Part shown: positions 1-8,876 of the stretch, one piece after another
Position numbering within the stretch: the first letter of the stretch is position 1
Layout: every line of letters starts with the position of its first letter
Source: an uncultured Flavobacteriaceae bacterium
Lineage (GTDB): Bacteria > Bacteroidota > Bacteroidia > Flavobacteriales > Flavobacteriaceae
Assembly: GCA_905479415.1 (NCBI GenBank)
Contig: CAJQMK010000042.1
Coordinates: forward strand, 1 to 39,200
DNA: 39,200 nt
Direction: 5' to 3'
The notes under the pieces: model-generated
Seen by the model: the letters and a program-made list of their open reading frames with translations, nothing else
Database searches by the model: none
What the model was told of the DNA's origin: nothing
Position numbers and translations under genes: made by a program

Positions 1-1196
1 TCAACTTTTTCTTTATTAATTGAAATTGAATTTTGTTTTAAAGCTCTAATAATTTCAGATTTTGATGATAAAAATTTTGCCTTATAAAGAAATTCTTGAA
101 CGAGAGCGGGCTGTCTGATTTCATCAAATGAAATAATTATACTTGGCACACCTTCAAAAATATCTAAAAATGTATTTTCATCAAGATCGCTCAGATCTTT
201 AGAGGTAGATTTTCCAAATAAAATATTCGATGCTTTTATTGATTTGTCTAAATCCTCTTCACAATGAACTAATTTTGTAAGATAATTTGCTATTGTTTTT
301 TGAAGAAATCTTTGATGAGGTGCTTCATCGTGTGTCTTTATATATTCTTCTATTTCATTTTCACTATAAAAAGTAAAAATTTTAATATATTTTTTTGCAT
401 CAGCATCAGAAATATTAAGCCAGTACTGATAAAATTTGTAGGGAGATGTTTTGTTTCTGTCTAGCCAAACATTTCCGGCTTCTGTTTTACCAAATTTAGT
501 TCCATCTGCTTTAGTAATTAAAGGACAAGTTAAAGCATAAGCTTTTTCTCCAGTTTTTTTTCTTATTAATTCGACTCCACTTGTTATGTTTCCCCATTGG
601 TCACTTCCACCCATTTGAACCAAACAATTGTTTTCAGAAAACAGGTGGTAAAAATCATAAGCTTGAATTAACTGATAAGAAAATTCTGTAAAAGACATAC
701 CTACTGTAGAATCCTTACTTAATCTTTTTTTAACTGATTCTTTTGCAATCATGTAATTTACAGTAATATATTTTCCAGTATCTCGAATGAAATCAATTAG
801 ATTAATATCTTTAAACCAATCGTTATTGTTACATAAAACAGCAGAATTTTTTTTATCGGAATCGAAATTTAAAAATTTAGACAACTGCTTATAAATGCCA
901 TTTATATTTTTATCTAAATCATCTTGACTTAATAAGTTTCTCTCGTTTGATTTTCCAGAGGGATCACCGATCATACCTGTTGCTCCACCAACCAGAACTA
1001 TAGGTTTGTGACCACATTTTTGAAAATGCATTAAAATTAAAATTTGAACCAAACTACCAATGTGAAGAGAATCAGCAGTAGGATCAAACCCAATATATCC
1101 ACTGCAGGAATTTTCTAGTAACTGATCTTCACAACCAGGAATGGAATCTTGAAGCATTCCTCTCCATTCTAATTCTTTAATAAAGTTTTTTGACAC
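1..1196 (-). CDS. tyrS: Tyrosyl-tRNA synthetase, 3' end cut by the window
   Basis: This cytoplasmic class I aminoacyl-tRNA synthetase charges tRNA-Tyr. About 398 codons are visible. The HIGH-type motif appears as HIGSL at residues 45-49, after the GFDPTADSLHIG block, and the KMSKS loop appears as KFGKT at 234-238, which is the bacterial TyrRS form. The visible end reaches an S4-like RNA-binding segment (SEIIRALKQNSISINKEKV), so only roughly the last 30 residues are missing. I chose the GTG at 1196 because an in-frame TAA lies just two codons upstream and the residues VSKNFIKELEWRG align with the usual N terminus; the first ATG would be codon 14 and would cut into that helix. A perfect Bacteroidota -7 box lies 14 bases upstream. 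Identity is certain; the start is likely. Confidence 0.95.
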   Translation of the reverse strand, partial: MSKNFIKELEWRGMLQDSIPGCEDQLLENSCSGYIGFDPTADSLHIGSLVQILILMHFQKCGHKPIVLVGGATGMIGDPSGKSNERNLLSQDDLDKNINGIYKQLSKFLNFDSDKKNSAVLCNNNDWFKDINLIDFIRDTGKYITVNYMIAKESVKKRLSKDSTVGMSFTEFSYQLIQAYDFYHLFSENNCLVQMGGSDQWGNITSGVELIRKKTGEKAYALTCPLITKADGTKFGKTEAGNVWLDRNKTSPYKFYQYWLNISDADAKKYIKIFTFYSENEIEEYIKTHDEAPHQRFLQKTIANYLTKLVHCEEDLDKSIKASNILFGKSTSKDLSDLDENTFLDIFEGVPSIIISFDEIRQPALVQEFLYKAKFLSSKSEIIRALKQNSISINKEKV

Positions 1197-1210
1197 AGCT
1201 TAAATTTTAA

Positions 1211-1218
1211 CAAATATA
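1211..1218 (-). promoter_or_regulatory. -7 promoter box for tyrS
   Basis: Read on the minus strand this is TATATTTG, a perfect match to the Bacteroidota consensus TAnnTTTG. It ends 14 bases before the GTG start, which implies a leader of only about 10 bases. No TTG is seen at the usual 17-23 base spacing upstream, so the -33 element is weak or missing. Confidence 0.45.
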
Positions 1219-1269
1219 TACCTCTTGTCTTTAAGAAAAAAGTAAACCAAAAAATAGTATTTTTACATT

Positions 1270-2265
1270 ATGATATTAGTAACTGGAGGAACTGGACTTG
1301 TAGGTTGTCATTTACTCTATTCTCTTGTAAAAGAAAATAAAAAAGTAAGAGCCTTATATAGAAAAAATAGTAAAACTGAAAGTGTAAGAAAAGTTTTTTC
1401 TTATTACTCAAAAGATTATAAAAAATTATTTGATAAAATTGAATGGGTTGAAGGTGATATTAATGACATAACAAGTCTTGATGTTGCTTTTAAAAATATA
1501 AATGAAATATATCATTGTGCAGCCTTTATTTCTTTTAGTAATCAGGATTTAAACGCTATGAAAAAAATCAATGTTGAAGGAACTGCTAATATGATTAATT
1601 CTGCCATTGATAAAAAAATTAATAAATTTTGTTATGTTAGTACAATTGCAGCAGTAGGTGAAAGAAAAAATATTATGATTGATGAAGAATGTAAATGGAA
1701 TGAAAACAATAACCCATATTCAAAAACAAAACATGATGCGGAATTAGAGGTTTGGAGAGGAATATCTGAGGGTTTAAACGCTGTTATAGTCAATCCAGGT
1801 GTAATTATTGGAAGTGGTTTTTGGAAAAGAGGAAGCGGAGCTTTTATCACTCAAATAAGTAGAGGAATAAACTACTATCCGCCAGGTTCTACAGGATTTA
1901 TTTGTGTAAAGGATGTTGTTAAGATTATGAGAGACTTAATGGATAAAAATATATTTTCTGAAAGATTTTTACTTGTTTCTGAAAACTGGACTCAAAAAGA
2001 TTTTATTTTTTCTGTTTGCAATCATTTGAATTTAAAAACACCTCAAAAAAAAGCTAGTAAAAGCTTAATGATATTAGCACTAATCTTAGATGCTGTAAGA
2101 AGTTTTTTTCTAAATAAACGAAGAAGACTAAGTAGTGCCATTATTGAGTCTAGTCACTCTAAAAACAAATATTCAAACAAGAAAATAACATCTGCCTTAG
2201 ATTATAAATTTATAGAAATAGAAAAGTCAATTAAAGAAACTTGTAAGAACTATAAGCTTAATTAA
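1270..2265 (+). CDS. NAD-dependent epimerase/dehydratase, extended SDR family
   Basis: An extended short-chain dehydrogenase/reductase with a Rossmann fold. The nucleotide-binding motif GGTGLVG is at residues 6-12. The catalytic triad is visible as Ser124 (in VSTIAA), Tyr150 and Lys154 (in NPYSKTK). At 331 residues it has the usual length of the dihydroflavonol-4-reductase-like epimerases that flavobacteria carry beside DUF4296 and dihydroorotase genes. The substrate cannot be told from sequence; a nucleotide-sugar or steroid-like alcohol are both possible. Its 3' end overlaps the convergent DUF4296 gene by 8 bases. A TATTTTTA box lies four bases before the ATG, so its mRNA may have almost no leader. 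Confidence 0.85.
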   Translation: MILVTGGTGLVGCHLLYSLVKENKKVRALYRKNSKTESVRKVFSYYSKDYKKLFDKIEWVEGDINDITSLDVAFKNINEIYHCAAFISFSNQDLNAMKKINVEGTANMINSAIDKKINKFCYVSTIAAVGERKNIMIDEECKWNENNNPYSKTKHDAELEVWRGISEGLNAVIVNPGVIIGSGFWKRGSGAFITQISRGINYYPPGSTGFICVKDVVKIMRDLMDKNIFSERFLLVSENWTQKDFIFSVCNHLNLKTPQKKASKSLMILALILDAVRSFFLNKRRRLSSAIIESSHSKNKYSNKKITSALDYKFIEIEKSIKETCKNYKLN

Positions 2266-2629
2266 TTAATGATAATGAGTCCTTAATTTCTCTGGTTTCT
2301 TTATTTAATTCAATTTCAATAGAGTCTTTAATAGATCTCATTTTTTTTTGAAGTTGAGAATAAATTTTTAAGTATTTTTTTGGTTTTGAAGAATAATAAC
2401 TGTTACTATTAACAAACTGTATACTGTCTATATTATGCTTTTTGTATAAAAATGTATCTTTTATATTATAATAATTTAAATCTGAATTATTTCTATACGC
2501 CCTACTTGAATTAATGATGTTTATATCTAAAAGAAAATCTACCATTTGTTCCTCAGACATTAAATCAGTCGGACTGTTTTGATCAGAACAAGATATTGTT
2601 AAAATTAGTAAAATGAATATTTTTTTCAT
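2258..2629 (-). CDS. DUF4296 lipoprotein
   Basis: A 123-residue predicted lipoprotein: the N terminus is a short hydrophobic stretch followed by a lipobox ending at Cys14 (TISC). The body (EEQMVDFLLDINIINSSRAYR, then a charged helical C-terminal part) matches the DUF4296 family, whose function is unknown. Its start overlaps the stop of the dihydroorotase gene by four bases (ATGA), so the two are probably cotranscribed and translationally coupled. The pairing of DUF4296 with dihydroorotase is common in flavobacteria as I recall it, but no link to pyrimidine synthesis is established. Confidence 0.8.
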   Translation of the reverse strand: MKKIFILLILTISCSDQNSPTDLMSEEQMVDFLLDINIINSSRAYRNNSDLNYYNIKDTFLYKKHNIDSIQFVNSNSYYSSKPKKYLKIYSQLQKKMRSIKDSIEIELNKETREIKDSLSLIN

Positions 2630-3963
2630 CTATTAAAAGTTAATTTTTTTCCGCTTAAAGTTGAATTAATTAATCCGTTTTCATAAACTAATTTTCCATT
2701 AACAATAGTATGTGTTACTTGAGAATCAAATTGTAAACCCTCAAATGGTGACCAATTACATTTATACAAAATATTTTCTTTATTCACCGTCCATGACTTA
2801 TTCATGTCTATTAAAACCAAATCTGCATAATAGCCTTTTCTTATATAACCTCTTTTTTTTATTTGAAATAGTATTGCAGGATTATGACACATTTTAGTCA
2901 CTATTTTTTCAAGAGATATTTTGTTATTCAAATGATGTTGAATCATTGAGACTAAAGCATGCTGTACCAATGGACCGCCAGAGGGACAATCTAAATAAGG
3001 TTTAGATTTTTCTTCCAATGTATGTGGAGCGTGATCAGTGGCAATCACATCAATTCTATCTTCCAATAAAGAATTCCAAAGCCCCTCCCTATCATTATCA
3101 GTTTTAATAGCTGGATTCCATTTTATATAAGATTGTTTTTCTTGATAATCTTTATCACTAAACCATAAGTGGTGAACACAAACTTCTGAGGTTATTTTTT
3201 TTTCCTTTAAAGGAATATCATTCTGAAATAACAAAGATTCAGCTTTAGTAGACAAATGAAAAACGTGTAGTCTAGCATTAGTTTCTTTGGCAAGTTTTAT
3301 TATTTTTTTTGTTGATTTTAAACAAGCTTCTGCAGACCTTATTTTTGAATGACAGTCAAAAGGAATATTTGAATTATATTTTGTTCTATATTTTTTTAAA
3401 TTTTCATTAATGATTTGTTCATCTTCACTATGCACAACAATAATTAAATCAGTGCTTAAAAAAATATCCTTTAAAATTTGTTGATCATCAACTAACATAT
3501 CACCTGTTGAAGATCCTAAAAATATTTTTAAGGCAGCTACCTCATTTTTATTTACTTTTTTTATTTCATCAAGGTTTGAATTGGTTGCTCCAAACATAAA
3601 TGAATAATTTGCATATGAACTCTTGTCAGCTATTTCAAATTTTTTATTTAATTCTTTGATGGTTGTTGTCTGAGGAACAGTATTAGGCATTTCAATAAAA
3701 GACGTGATTCCACCAGCTACAGCTGCTTTTGACTCTGAACTTATCGTCGCTTTATGGGTTAAACCGGGTTCTCTAAAATGAACTTGATCATCTATTAGTC
3801 CTGGAATTAAAATTTTTCCTGACGCATCAATAATCTTGCAATCATTTGGTGTTGAAATGCTTGGGCTAATTTGGTTAATTATATCATTTATGATTAATAA
3901 ATCAGATTCAAAAATCTTTTCTTCATTTACAATCGTTGCGTTTTTAATAAGAATTTTTTTCAT
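2626..3963 (-). CDS. pyrC: Dihydroorotase
   Basis: Catalyses the reversible cyclisation of carbamoyl aspartate to dihydroorotate in de novo pyrimidine synthesis, in the cytoplasm. At 445 residues it is the long class I form of the amidohydrolase superfamily. Visible metal-site elements are Asp58 and His62 with Arg64 (in DDQVHFREPG), the Lys that would be carboxylated at 146 (AALKIFLG), His178, His236 and Asp310 (ATDHAPH). The first His of the usual DxHxHxR motif is Gln60 here; I recall the same DDQVHFR form in other Bacteroidota dihydroorotases, so it is probably a lineage feature. The ATG abuts the stop of the upstream mannosyltransferase gene, making a three-gene minus-strand operon (4685 to 2258). 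Confidence 0.93.
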   Translation of the reverse strand: MKKILIKNATIVNEEKIFESDLLIINDIINQISPSISTPNDCKIIDASGKILIPGLIDDQVHFREPGLTHKATISSESKAAVAGGITSFIEMPNTVPQTTTIKELNKKFEIADKSSYANYSFMFGATNSNLDEIKKVNKNEVAALKIFLGSSTGDMLVDDQQILKDIFLSTDLIIVVHSEDEQIINENLKKYRTKYNSNIPFDCHSKIRSAEACLKSTKKIIKLAKETNARLHVFHLSTKAESLLFQNDIPLKEKKITSEVCVHHLWFSDKDYQEKQSYIKWNPAIKTDNDREGLWNSLLEDRIDVIATDHAPHTLEEKSKPYLDCPSGGPLVQHALVSMIQHHLNNKISLEKIVTKMCHNPAILFQIKKRGYIRKGYYADLVLIDMNKSWTVNKENILYKCNWSPFEGLQFDSQVTHTIVNGKLVYENGLINSTLSGKKLTFNR

Positions 3964-4685
3964 TATTTATTAAACAAACTTTTAAACCTCATTATAATCA
4001 AACCAAAAATTGCTTCAAAAATAATATTTCCATTCATCTTAGACTCTCCATAAATTCTATCTTTAAATATAATTGGAATTTCCTGCATTTTAAATTTTTT
4101 CTTAAAAGCTTTAAACTTTAATTCAATTTGAAAAGCATATCCGTTAAACATTATTGAATCTAAATTAATTGCTTTTAAAACCTTTGCTTTATATCCTACA
4201 AATCCAGATGTTGCATCTTTAACTGGCATACCTGTAATAATTCTAGAATAAAAAGAAGCGAAGTAGGAAAGAATAATCCTACTTAAAGGCCAATTAACAA
4301 CATTAATTCCATTAATGTACCTTGAACCAATCACTAAATCAAAATTTGAGATACATAATTCATTATGCAACCTAACCAAGTCAATAGGGTCGTGAGAAAA
4401 GTCAGCATCCATCTCAAAGATATAATTGTAATTATTTTTTAGTGCCCAATTAAATCCATCAGTGTAAGCTTTTCCCAATCCATCTTTATTATCTCTAGAA
4501 AGTAAAAACACTTTTTTAGAATTTTTTAAAGCAAATGATTGTACAAGAAAACCTGTACCGTCTGGTGAATTATCATCAACAATTAAAATATTAAAGTCTA
4601 AAGAAAGTGACAAAACACTCTCAATAATATTAATAATATTATCAGCTTCATTATAAGTCGGTACAATTACAAGAGCTTTAGACAT
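3963..4685 (-). CDS. Polyprenol monophosphomannose synthase-like glycosyltransferase (GT2)
   Basis: A family 2 glycosyltransferase of the dolichol-phosphate mannose synthase type, 240 residues, without added membrane segments at the C terminus. It would transfer mannose from GDP-mannose to a polyprenyl phosphate at the inner membrane, giving the donor for extracytoplasmic mannosylation. The nucleotide-binding DDNSPDGTG is at residues 37-45 and the metal-binding DADFSHDP at 93-100. The stop codon shares a base with the dihydroorotase start. It heads the operon; a perfect -7 box is found 11 bases upstream of the ATG. The exact donor sugar is inferred from the family only. Confidence 0.88.
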   Translation of the reverse strand: MSKALVIVPTYNEADNIINIIESVLSLSLDFNILIVDDNSPDGTGFLVQSFALKNSKKVFLLSRDNKDGLGKAYTDGFNWALKNNYNYIFEMDADFSHDPIDLVRLHNELCISNFDLVIGSRYINGINVVNWPLSRIILSYFASFYSRIITGMPVKDATSGFVGYKAKVLKAINLDSIMFNGYAFQIELKFKAFKKKFKMQEIPIIFKDRIYGESKMNGNIIFEAIFGLIIMRFKSLFNK

Positions 4686-4696
4686 TTTATTTTTTA

Positions 4697-4704
4697 CAAA
4701 AATA
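4697..4704 (-). promoter_or_regulatory. -7 promoter box for the mannosyltransferase operon
   Basis: On the minus strand the sequence is TATTTTTG, matching TAnnTTTG perfectly, 11 bases before the start at 4685. No TTG at the right distance is seen. The 72-base divergent gap also holds a perfect box facing the other way. Confidence 0.45.
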
Positions 4705-4745
4705 CAGATTTAAGAAGTAAATTTAATTAAGGATTAAAATATTAT

Positions 4746-4753
4746 TAATTTTG
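4746..4753 (+). promoter_or_regulatory. -7 promoter box for the DUF4271 gene
   Basis: TAATTTTG matches TAnnTTTG perfectly and ends only four bases before the ATG at 4758. If used, transcription would start at or next to the start codon, giving a leaderless message. No matching -33 TTG is present. Confidence 0.4.
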
Positions 4754-4757
4754 AACG

Positions 4758-5408
4758 ATGAATGAACTAGAAATCATAGATTTTCCAATTCAAAATTGGG
4801 TTAAAATAATTATAATTCTAGGAACAGTTCTCATGCTTTTTTCAAGATTATATATTGGAGATAGATTCCAATATTTATTTTCATTTTGGAATATTCACCG
4901 ATACTTTCATTATAAATCTGGAGAAACTATTTCTCTATTTACGCCAAATAATATAACAATGTTTTTTTTAAGAATATTGACCACCTCTTTATTTTTATTT
5001 ATGTTATTTAGAGATAAATATTTGACTGATCAAAAAGAGTTTTTTATTAAACTTTGTATTGGATTAAGCGTTTTGCTAATATTAAAATTTATAATTGAAA
5101 ATATATTTTCTTTGATTTTTAAGTTCAAAAAAAAATTAAACGAAGTAAGCAGATACAGAATTGGGATTAAAAATTTATTTTCTGTTCATTTGTATTTCTT
5201 TCTGATAATAATGATTTTTGGTGATTTACCATTAGAAAATATCTACACTATTTCACTTACGTTGTTTTTGATTTATAATGGTCTTTATTTAAAATTTATT
5301 TTAAATAAATACTTAATCAATGGGTTAAAAGCTCTTGTATATTTTATTTTGTACATTTGCACGTTCGAAATCGCACCTATTGCTGGTGTTATTTATTTAA
5401 TTAAATAA
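4758..5408 (+). CDS. DUF4271 integral membrane protein
   Basis: A 216-residue inner-membrane protein with about six hydrophobic segments (roughly residues 15-33, 70-86, 95-115, 140-160, 165-180 and 190-212). It matches DUF4271, a flavobacterial family of unknown function that typically precedes the uroporphyrinogen-III synthase gene. The 11-base gap to the next gene suggests one transcript. No catalytic motif is visible. The partner gene suggests, without proving, a link to heme metabolism or simply conserved gene order. Confidence 0.8.
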   Translation: MNELEIIDFPIQNWVKIIIILGTVLMLFSRLYIGDRFQYLFSFWNIHRYFHYKSGETISLFTPNNITMFFLRILTTSLFLFMLFRDKYLTDQKEFFIKLCIGLSVLLILKFIIENIFSLIFKFKKKLNEVSRYRIGIKNLFSVHLYFFLIIMIFGDLPLENIYTISLTLFLIYNGLYLKFILNKYLINGLKALVYFILYICTFEIAPIAGVIYLIK

Positions 5409-5419
5409 TAATAGTATTT

Positions 5420-6166
5420 ATGAAAGTTAAATCAATTTTAGTTTCACAACCTGCCCCAACTATTGAAAATTCACCTTATATAACTTTAAAGAAAAAAAGA
5501 AAAGTTAAAATAGATTTTATTCCTTTTATTCATGTTGAAGGAATGACGGCAAGAGAAGTTAGACATCAAAAAATTGATTTATCAAAATTTTCAGCTATTA
5601 TTTTAACTAGTAGAAACGCCATTGATCATTTTTTTAGAGTTGCAGAAGAAATGAGATTTCCGATTCCAAACGCTCTTAAATATTTTTGTTTATCTGAAGC
5701 TGTTGCATTTTATCTTCAAAAATATGTTGTTTACAGAAAAAGAAAAATATATGTAGGTGGAAGAACTTTTGAAGATCTTTCAGTTCAAATAGAAAAATAC
5801 AATGAAGAGAGTTACTTAGTTCCAAGTGCTGACGTGTTATCTCCAGCAATTCCAAAAAAACTTGATGAACTTGGAGTTAGATGGACTCAAGGAACGTTCT
5901 ACAAAACAAAAATTAGCGATTTATCCAGTTTAAAAGATGTTTACTATGATATTTTAGTTTTTTTCAGTCCATCTGGAATAGAATCTTTGCTTTCTAACTT
6001 TCCTGACTTTAAACAAAATGACACTAGAATAGCGGTTTTTGGTAAAACGACAGTAAAAGCAGCTGAAAAAGCTGGATTAAGAATTGATATTTTAGCGCCT
6101 ACACCTAAAGTCCCTTCAATGTCTAAAGCATTAGACATGTACATCGAAAAAGCAAATAAAAAATAA
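5420..6166 (+). CDS. hemD: Uroporphyrinogen-III synthase
   Basis: Converts hydroxymethylbilane to uroporphyrinogen III, with inversion of ring D, in heme and siroheme synthesis. At 248 residues it has the family length. HemD proteins are poorly conserved, and the call rests on the two-domain pattern: ILTSRNAIDHFF in the first half, the YLVPSADVLSPAIPKKLDELG hinge region, VFFSPSGIESLL, and IAVFGKTTVKAAEKAGLRIDILAPTPKVPSM near the end. The T-x-x-A-A/G-L-x-x-x-x-A-P-x-P block is the HemD signature region. It follows DUF4271 by 11 bases and runs convergently into the thioredoxin-like gene with a one-base gap and no room for a terminator. Confidence 0.88.
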   Translation: MKVKSILVSQPAPTIENSPYITLKKKRKVKIDFIPFIHVEGMTAREVRHQKIDLSKFSAIILTSRNAIDHFFRVAEEMRFPIPNALKYFCLSEAVAFYLQKYVVYRKRKIYVGGRTFEDLSVQIEKYNEESYLVPSADVLSPAIPKKLDELGVRWTQGTFYKTKISDLSSLKDVYYDILVFFSPSGIESLLSNFPDFKQNDTRIAVFGKTTVKAAEKAGLRIDILAPTPKVPSMSKALDMYIEKANKK

Positions 6167-6167
6167 A

Positions 6168-6743
6168 TTAAGCTTCTATTTTACTTTTAAAAGTTTTAAC
6201 AAACCCATCAAAATCTTCTTGAGATTTAATGTTCTTGTAATTATCATCTTTAAAAAGATGCAAATAAATTTCAATTTGCTTAGGATTCAAATAACCCTTA
6301 ACAGGACTAATATAGTTCATTTGAGAATCAAAAAATAAAGTTGAGGGATAAGCATTAATTCCTAAAAATCTAGTGAATTCATGAGAAGAATTTCTCTTTT
6401 GAGATCTACTTTCATCATAATTTGGATTTGTAAAAGTTTTATTCATGAAATTAACTTTTTCATCTCCTTCGGCGTTAAATTTGACGGCATAATAATTACT
6501 GTTAATGTAATCAACAATTTCAGGATTGCTAAAGGTATTTTTATCCATCAACTTACAAGGACCACACCAGTTAGTGTAAACATCAATAATAACGTTTTTA
6601 GGGTTGGTTTTCTGTAATTCTACTACTTTCTCCAAAGTCACCCAATTTATCTCTTGAGCTTGGATATTAAAGCATACAAAAACAAAAAATACTATTGAAT
6701 ATATTTTATATAATTTCAGATTAATGTAACTTTTATTCTGCAT
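6168..6743 (-). CDS. Periplasmic thioredoxin-like protein
   Basis: A 191-residue exported thioredoxin-fold protein. Residues 1-30 form a signal peptide ending in IQAQ. The redox motif WCGPC is at 59-63 and the conserved cis-proline segment is NAYPSTLFFD further on. The arrangement (VIIDVYTNWCGPCKLMDKNTF, followed by VKFNAEG) is that of the thioredoxin_7/DUF255-type oxidoreductases that reduce or isomerise disulfides in the periplasm. Its start overlaps the end of the POT transporter gene by 11 bases, so it is the last gene of the long minus-strand operon. The client protein is unknown. Confidence 0.85.
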   Translation of the reverse strand: MQNKSYINLKLYKIYSIVFFVFVCFNIQAQEINWVTLEKVVELQKTNPKNVIIDVYTNWCGPCKLMDKNTFSNPEIVDYINSNYYAVKFNAEGDEKVNFMNKTFTNPNYDESRSQKRNSSHEFTRFLGINAYPSTLFFDSQMNYISPVKGYLNPKQIEIYLHLFKDDNYKNIKSQEDFDGFVKTFKSKIEA

Positions 6744-8232
6744 TATGAACTAGTCGTTTTAGTGGCTTAATAATTAGTATTACCAATACACCAAAAATTG
6801 TGCAAAAAATTGTAATTCCTGTAAAAGTCCAAAAATCACCTGCTTCAGAAGCGTTTTCACCAATTAGTCCAGCAACTTTATTTCCTAGTCCTGTTGCTGC
6901 AAAATATGCGCCCATCATAAAAGCTCCCCACCTAGCAGGGGCTAATTTAGTTATAAATGAAAGTGCTACTGGAGATGCACATAACTCACCAATAGTGTGA
7001 AATAAATAAGCTAACATAAGCCAGTACATAGCAGATTTTTGAGTAATCTCACCTGCAGCATTATACGATACTTCGTTAGATGCTAGTGACATAAATGAAA
7101 ATCCTAAGCCCATAATAATAACTCCCACTGCCATTTTAAAAATAGATGAATGTTCATAACCTCTTTTTTTCCACCAGATCCAAAAAGACCCAACTAAAGT
7201 GGCAAAAATTAATATGTAAGTTGCGTTTGCAGACTGAAACCAACTTGCTGGAACCATAAAACTACCTAAAGCTAAATCAGTTTTTTGGGATGCATAAAGG
7301 TTCATTAAGCCACCGGCCTGTTCAAAAGCTCCCCAAAACACAATAACAATAAGAAAAGCCAAATACGTAACTAAAATTCTGTCTTTTTCAATTTTATTAC
7401 CATCATTGTAAACTACTATTGCAAATCCAACAGCAAAAGCAATTCCTATTAACAATAATCCATAACTCCAATCTCCGCTGTATCCCAAATAGACTCCCAA
7501 CAAAGCAGTCAAACTAAATCCAATTAATGAATTAGATTTTTTAAAAATTTGTAAAAATAAATTAGAAGATTCATTGTCTGTTTTATCTAACTCTATTTTA
7601 TTACCAACGTGAACTAAATATTTTTGACCTTTCCAGTAAACAAATTGACCTATTAACATCCCAACTCCAGCCAAACCAAAACCATAATGCCAATTATAAA
7701 CTTCTCCAACATATCCTACCAAAATTGCTGAAACAGCTGCACCCACGTTAATTCCCATATAAAAAATATAAAAACCCATGTCTCTCTTATCAATATCCTT
7801 ATCACCATAAAGACCTCCAACCATAGTAGAAATATTTCCTTTTAAACATCCAACACCTAAAACAATAAATGTAAGTCCAGTATAAAAAGTCCATAATGCT
7901 TCAACAGCTAAAATACCATGGCCAAAACATAACAAAAGACCTCCAACCATAACAGATTTTCTTTGACCTAAAAATCTATCTGCTAAAATTCCCCCAGGAA
8001 TCGTTGCCAAATAGACAAACATAGTATACCAACCATATAAAGCAATTGCAGAACCATCACTCCATCCCATTCCTGGATTGTCTCCTCCAGTCTCTGAAAC
8101 TAAATACAAAACAAGAATTGCTCTCATTCCATAATAGCTAAATCGTTCCCATAACTCAGTAAAAAATAATACAAAAAGTCCTATTGGGTGTCCAAAAAGT
8201 GTCTTGTGATGTAATTCAATTTGATTGCTCAT
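6733..8232 (-). CDS. POT-family proton-coupled peptide transporter
   Basis: A 499-residue major facilitator protein with about 12-14 membrane segments. The signature ELWERFSYYG at residues 26-35 is the ExxERFxYYG motif of proton-dependent oligopeptide transporters, which import di- and tripeptides across the inner membrane. A second family mark is GDKDIDKRDMGFYIFYMGINVGA. It starts four bases after the CutC gene ends and overlaps the thioredoxin-like gene, so it belongs to the same operon. Peptide import next to amino-sugar genes would fit use of peptidoglycan or glycoprotein fragments, but this is inference. Confidence 0.92.
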   Translation of the reverse strand: MSNQIELHHKTLFGHPIGLFVLFFTELWERFSYYGMRAILVLYLVSETGGDNPGMGWSDGSAIALYGWYTMFVYLATIPGGILADRFLGQRKSVMVGGLLLCFGHGILAVEALWTFYTGLTFIVLGVGCLKGNISTMVGGLYGDKDIDKRDMGFYIFYMGINVGAAVSAILVGYVGEVYNWHYGFGLAGVGMLIGQFVYWKGQKYLVHVGNKIELDKTDNESSNLFLQIFKKSNSLIGFSLTALLGVYLGYSGDWSYGLLLIGIAFAVGFAIVVYNDGNKIEKDRILVTYLAFLIVIVFWGAFEQAGGLMNLYASQKTDLALGSFMVPASWFQSANATYILIFATLVGSFWIWWKKRGYEHSSIFKMAVGVIIMGLGFSFMSLASNEVSYNAAGEITQKSAMYWLMLAYLFHTIGELCASPVALSFITKLAPARWGAFMMGAYFAATGLGNKVAGLIGENASEAGDFWTFTGITIFCTIFGVLVILIIKPLKRLVHNAE

Positions 8233-8236
8233 AATT

Positions 8237-8863
8237 TTATTTAATATTAATTATTTTCTTTCCGTGATAAAATTTACCATTTGTAAGAGTGTGTAAGCTT
8301 TCAAAATTCTCAAAAGTTATTCCCCCTGCTATAATAATTTCAAATCTATCGGGTACTAAAACTAACATTTTTTTTAGAGTTTCAACGGCATTTATTGCAA
8401 AACGCTCACCTCCAGATGTTAATACACCATTTATATTAGAATTTTTAGAGATTAAAGACAAAGAATCTAAAACCGAGCTAGTAGAATCTATGGCTTTATG
8501 TATAATGACATCTAACGGTTTTGAAATTTTCGATAGTCTATTTATTTGATCCATTTGAAAATCAGAATTCTTATTCAGGCATCCAAACACTACACCATCT
8601 ACTCCAATTCTTTTACAAAATTCAATATCATCAATCATAGTATTTATTTCATCTTCGGAATACTCAAAAGATGGATGCTTTGGTCTTATCATCACTCTTA
8701 TTGGGATTTTTAAAACTGAAAATGCATTAATGATTAATTCTCTTGAGGGAGTTAACCCGTCTAAATCTAATCTTCCACATAGCTCAATTCTATTGGCTCC
8801 ATTTTTTTCAGCTTTTAAAGCTTCCTCTAATGAATCAACACAAACTTCTTTAATAATTTGCAT
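8237..8863 (-). CDS. cutC: CutC family TIM-barrel protein
   Basis: Matches CutC strongly at the N terminus (KEVCVDSLEEALKAEKNGAN then RIELCGRLDLDGLTPSRELI) and in the middle (IRVMIRPKHPSFEYSEDE, VFGCLN, VIIHKAID). At 208 residues it is shorter than E. coli CutC (about 248), ending soon after the GGITFENF strand. The name comes from a reported copper-homeostasis effect in E. coli whose molecular basis is doubtful; the fold suggests an enzyme. Here it lies between the NagB fusion and a peptide transporter, so a role in sugar metabolism is at least as plausible as copper handling. It follows the upstream gene by 13 bases. Confidence 0.88.
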   Translation of the reverse strand: MQIIKEVCVDSLEEALKAEKNGANRIELCGRLDLDGLTPSRELIINAFSVLKIPIRVMIRPKHPSFEYSEDEINTMIDDIEFCKRIGVDGVVFGCLNKNSDFQMDQINRLSKISKPLDVIIHKAIDSTSSVLDSLSLISKNSNINGVLTSGGERFAINAVETLKKMLVLVPDRFEIIIAGGITFENFESLHTLTNGKFYHGKKIINIK

Positions 8864-8876
8864 TTAAGAAATATAA

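Noticed and set aside
143-150. TTGGCACA resembling a sigma-54 -24 element
   Set aside because: It lies inside the tyrS coding sequence and has no -12 element at the right distance.
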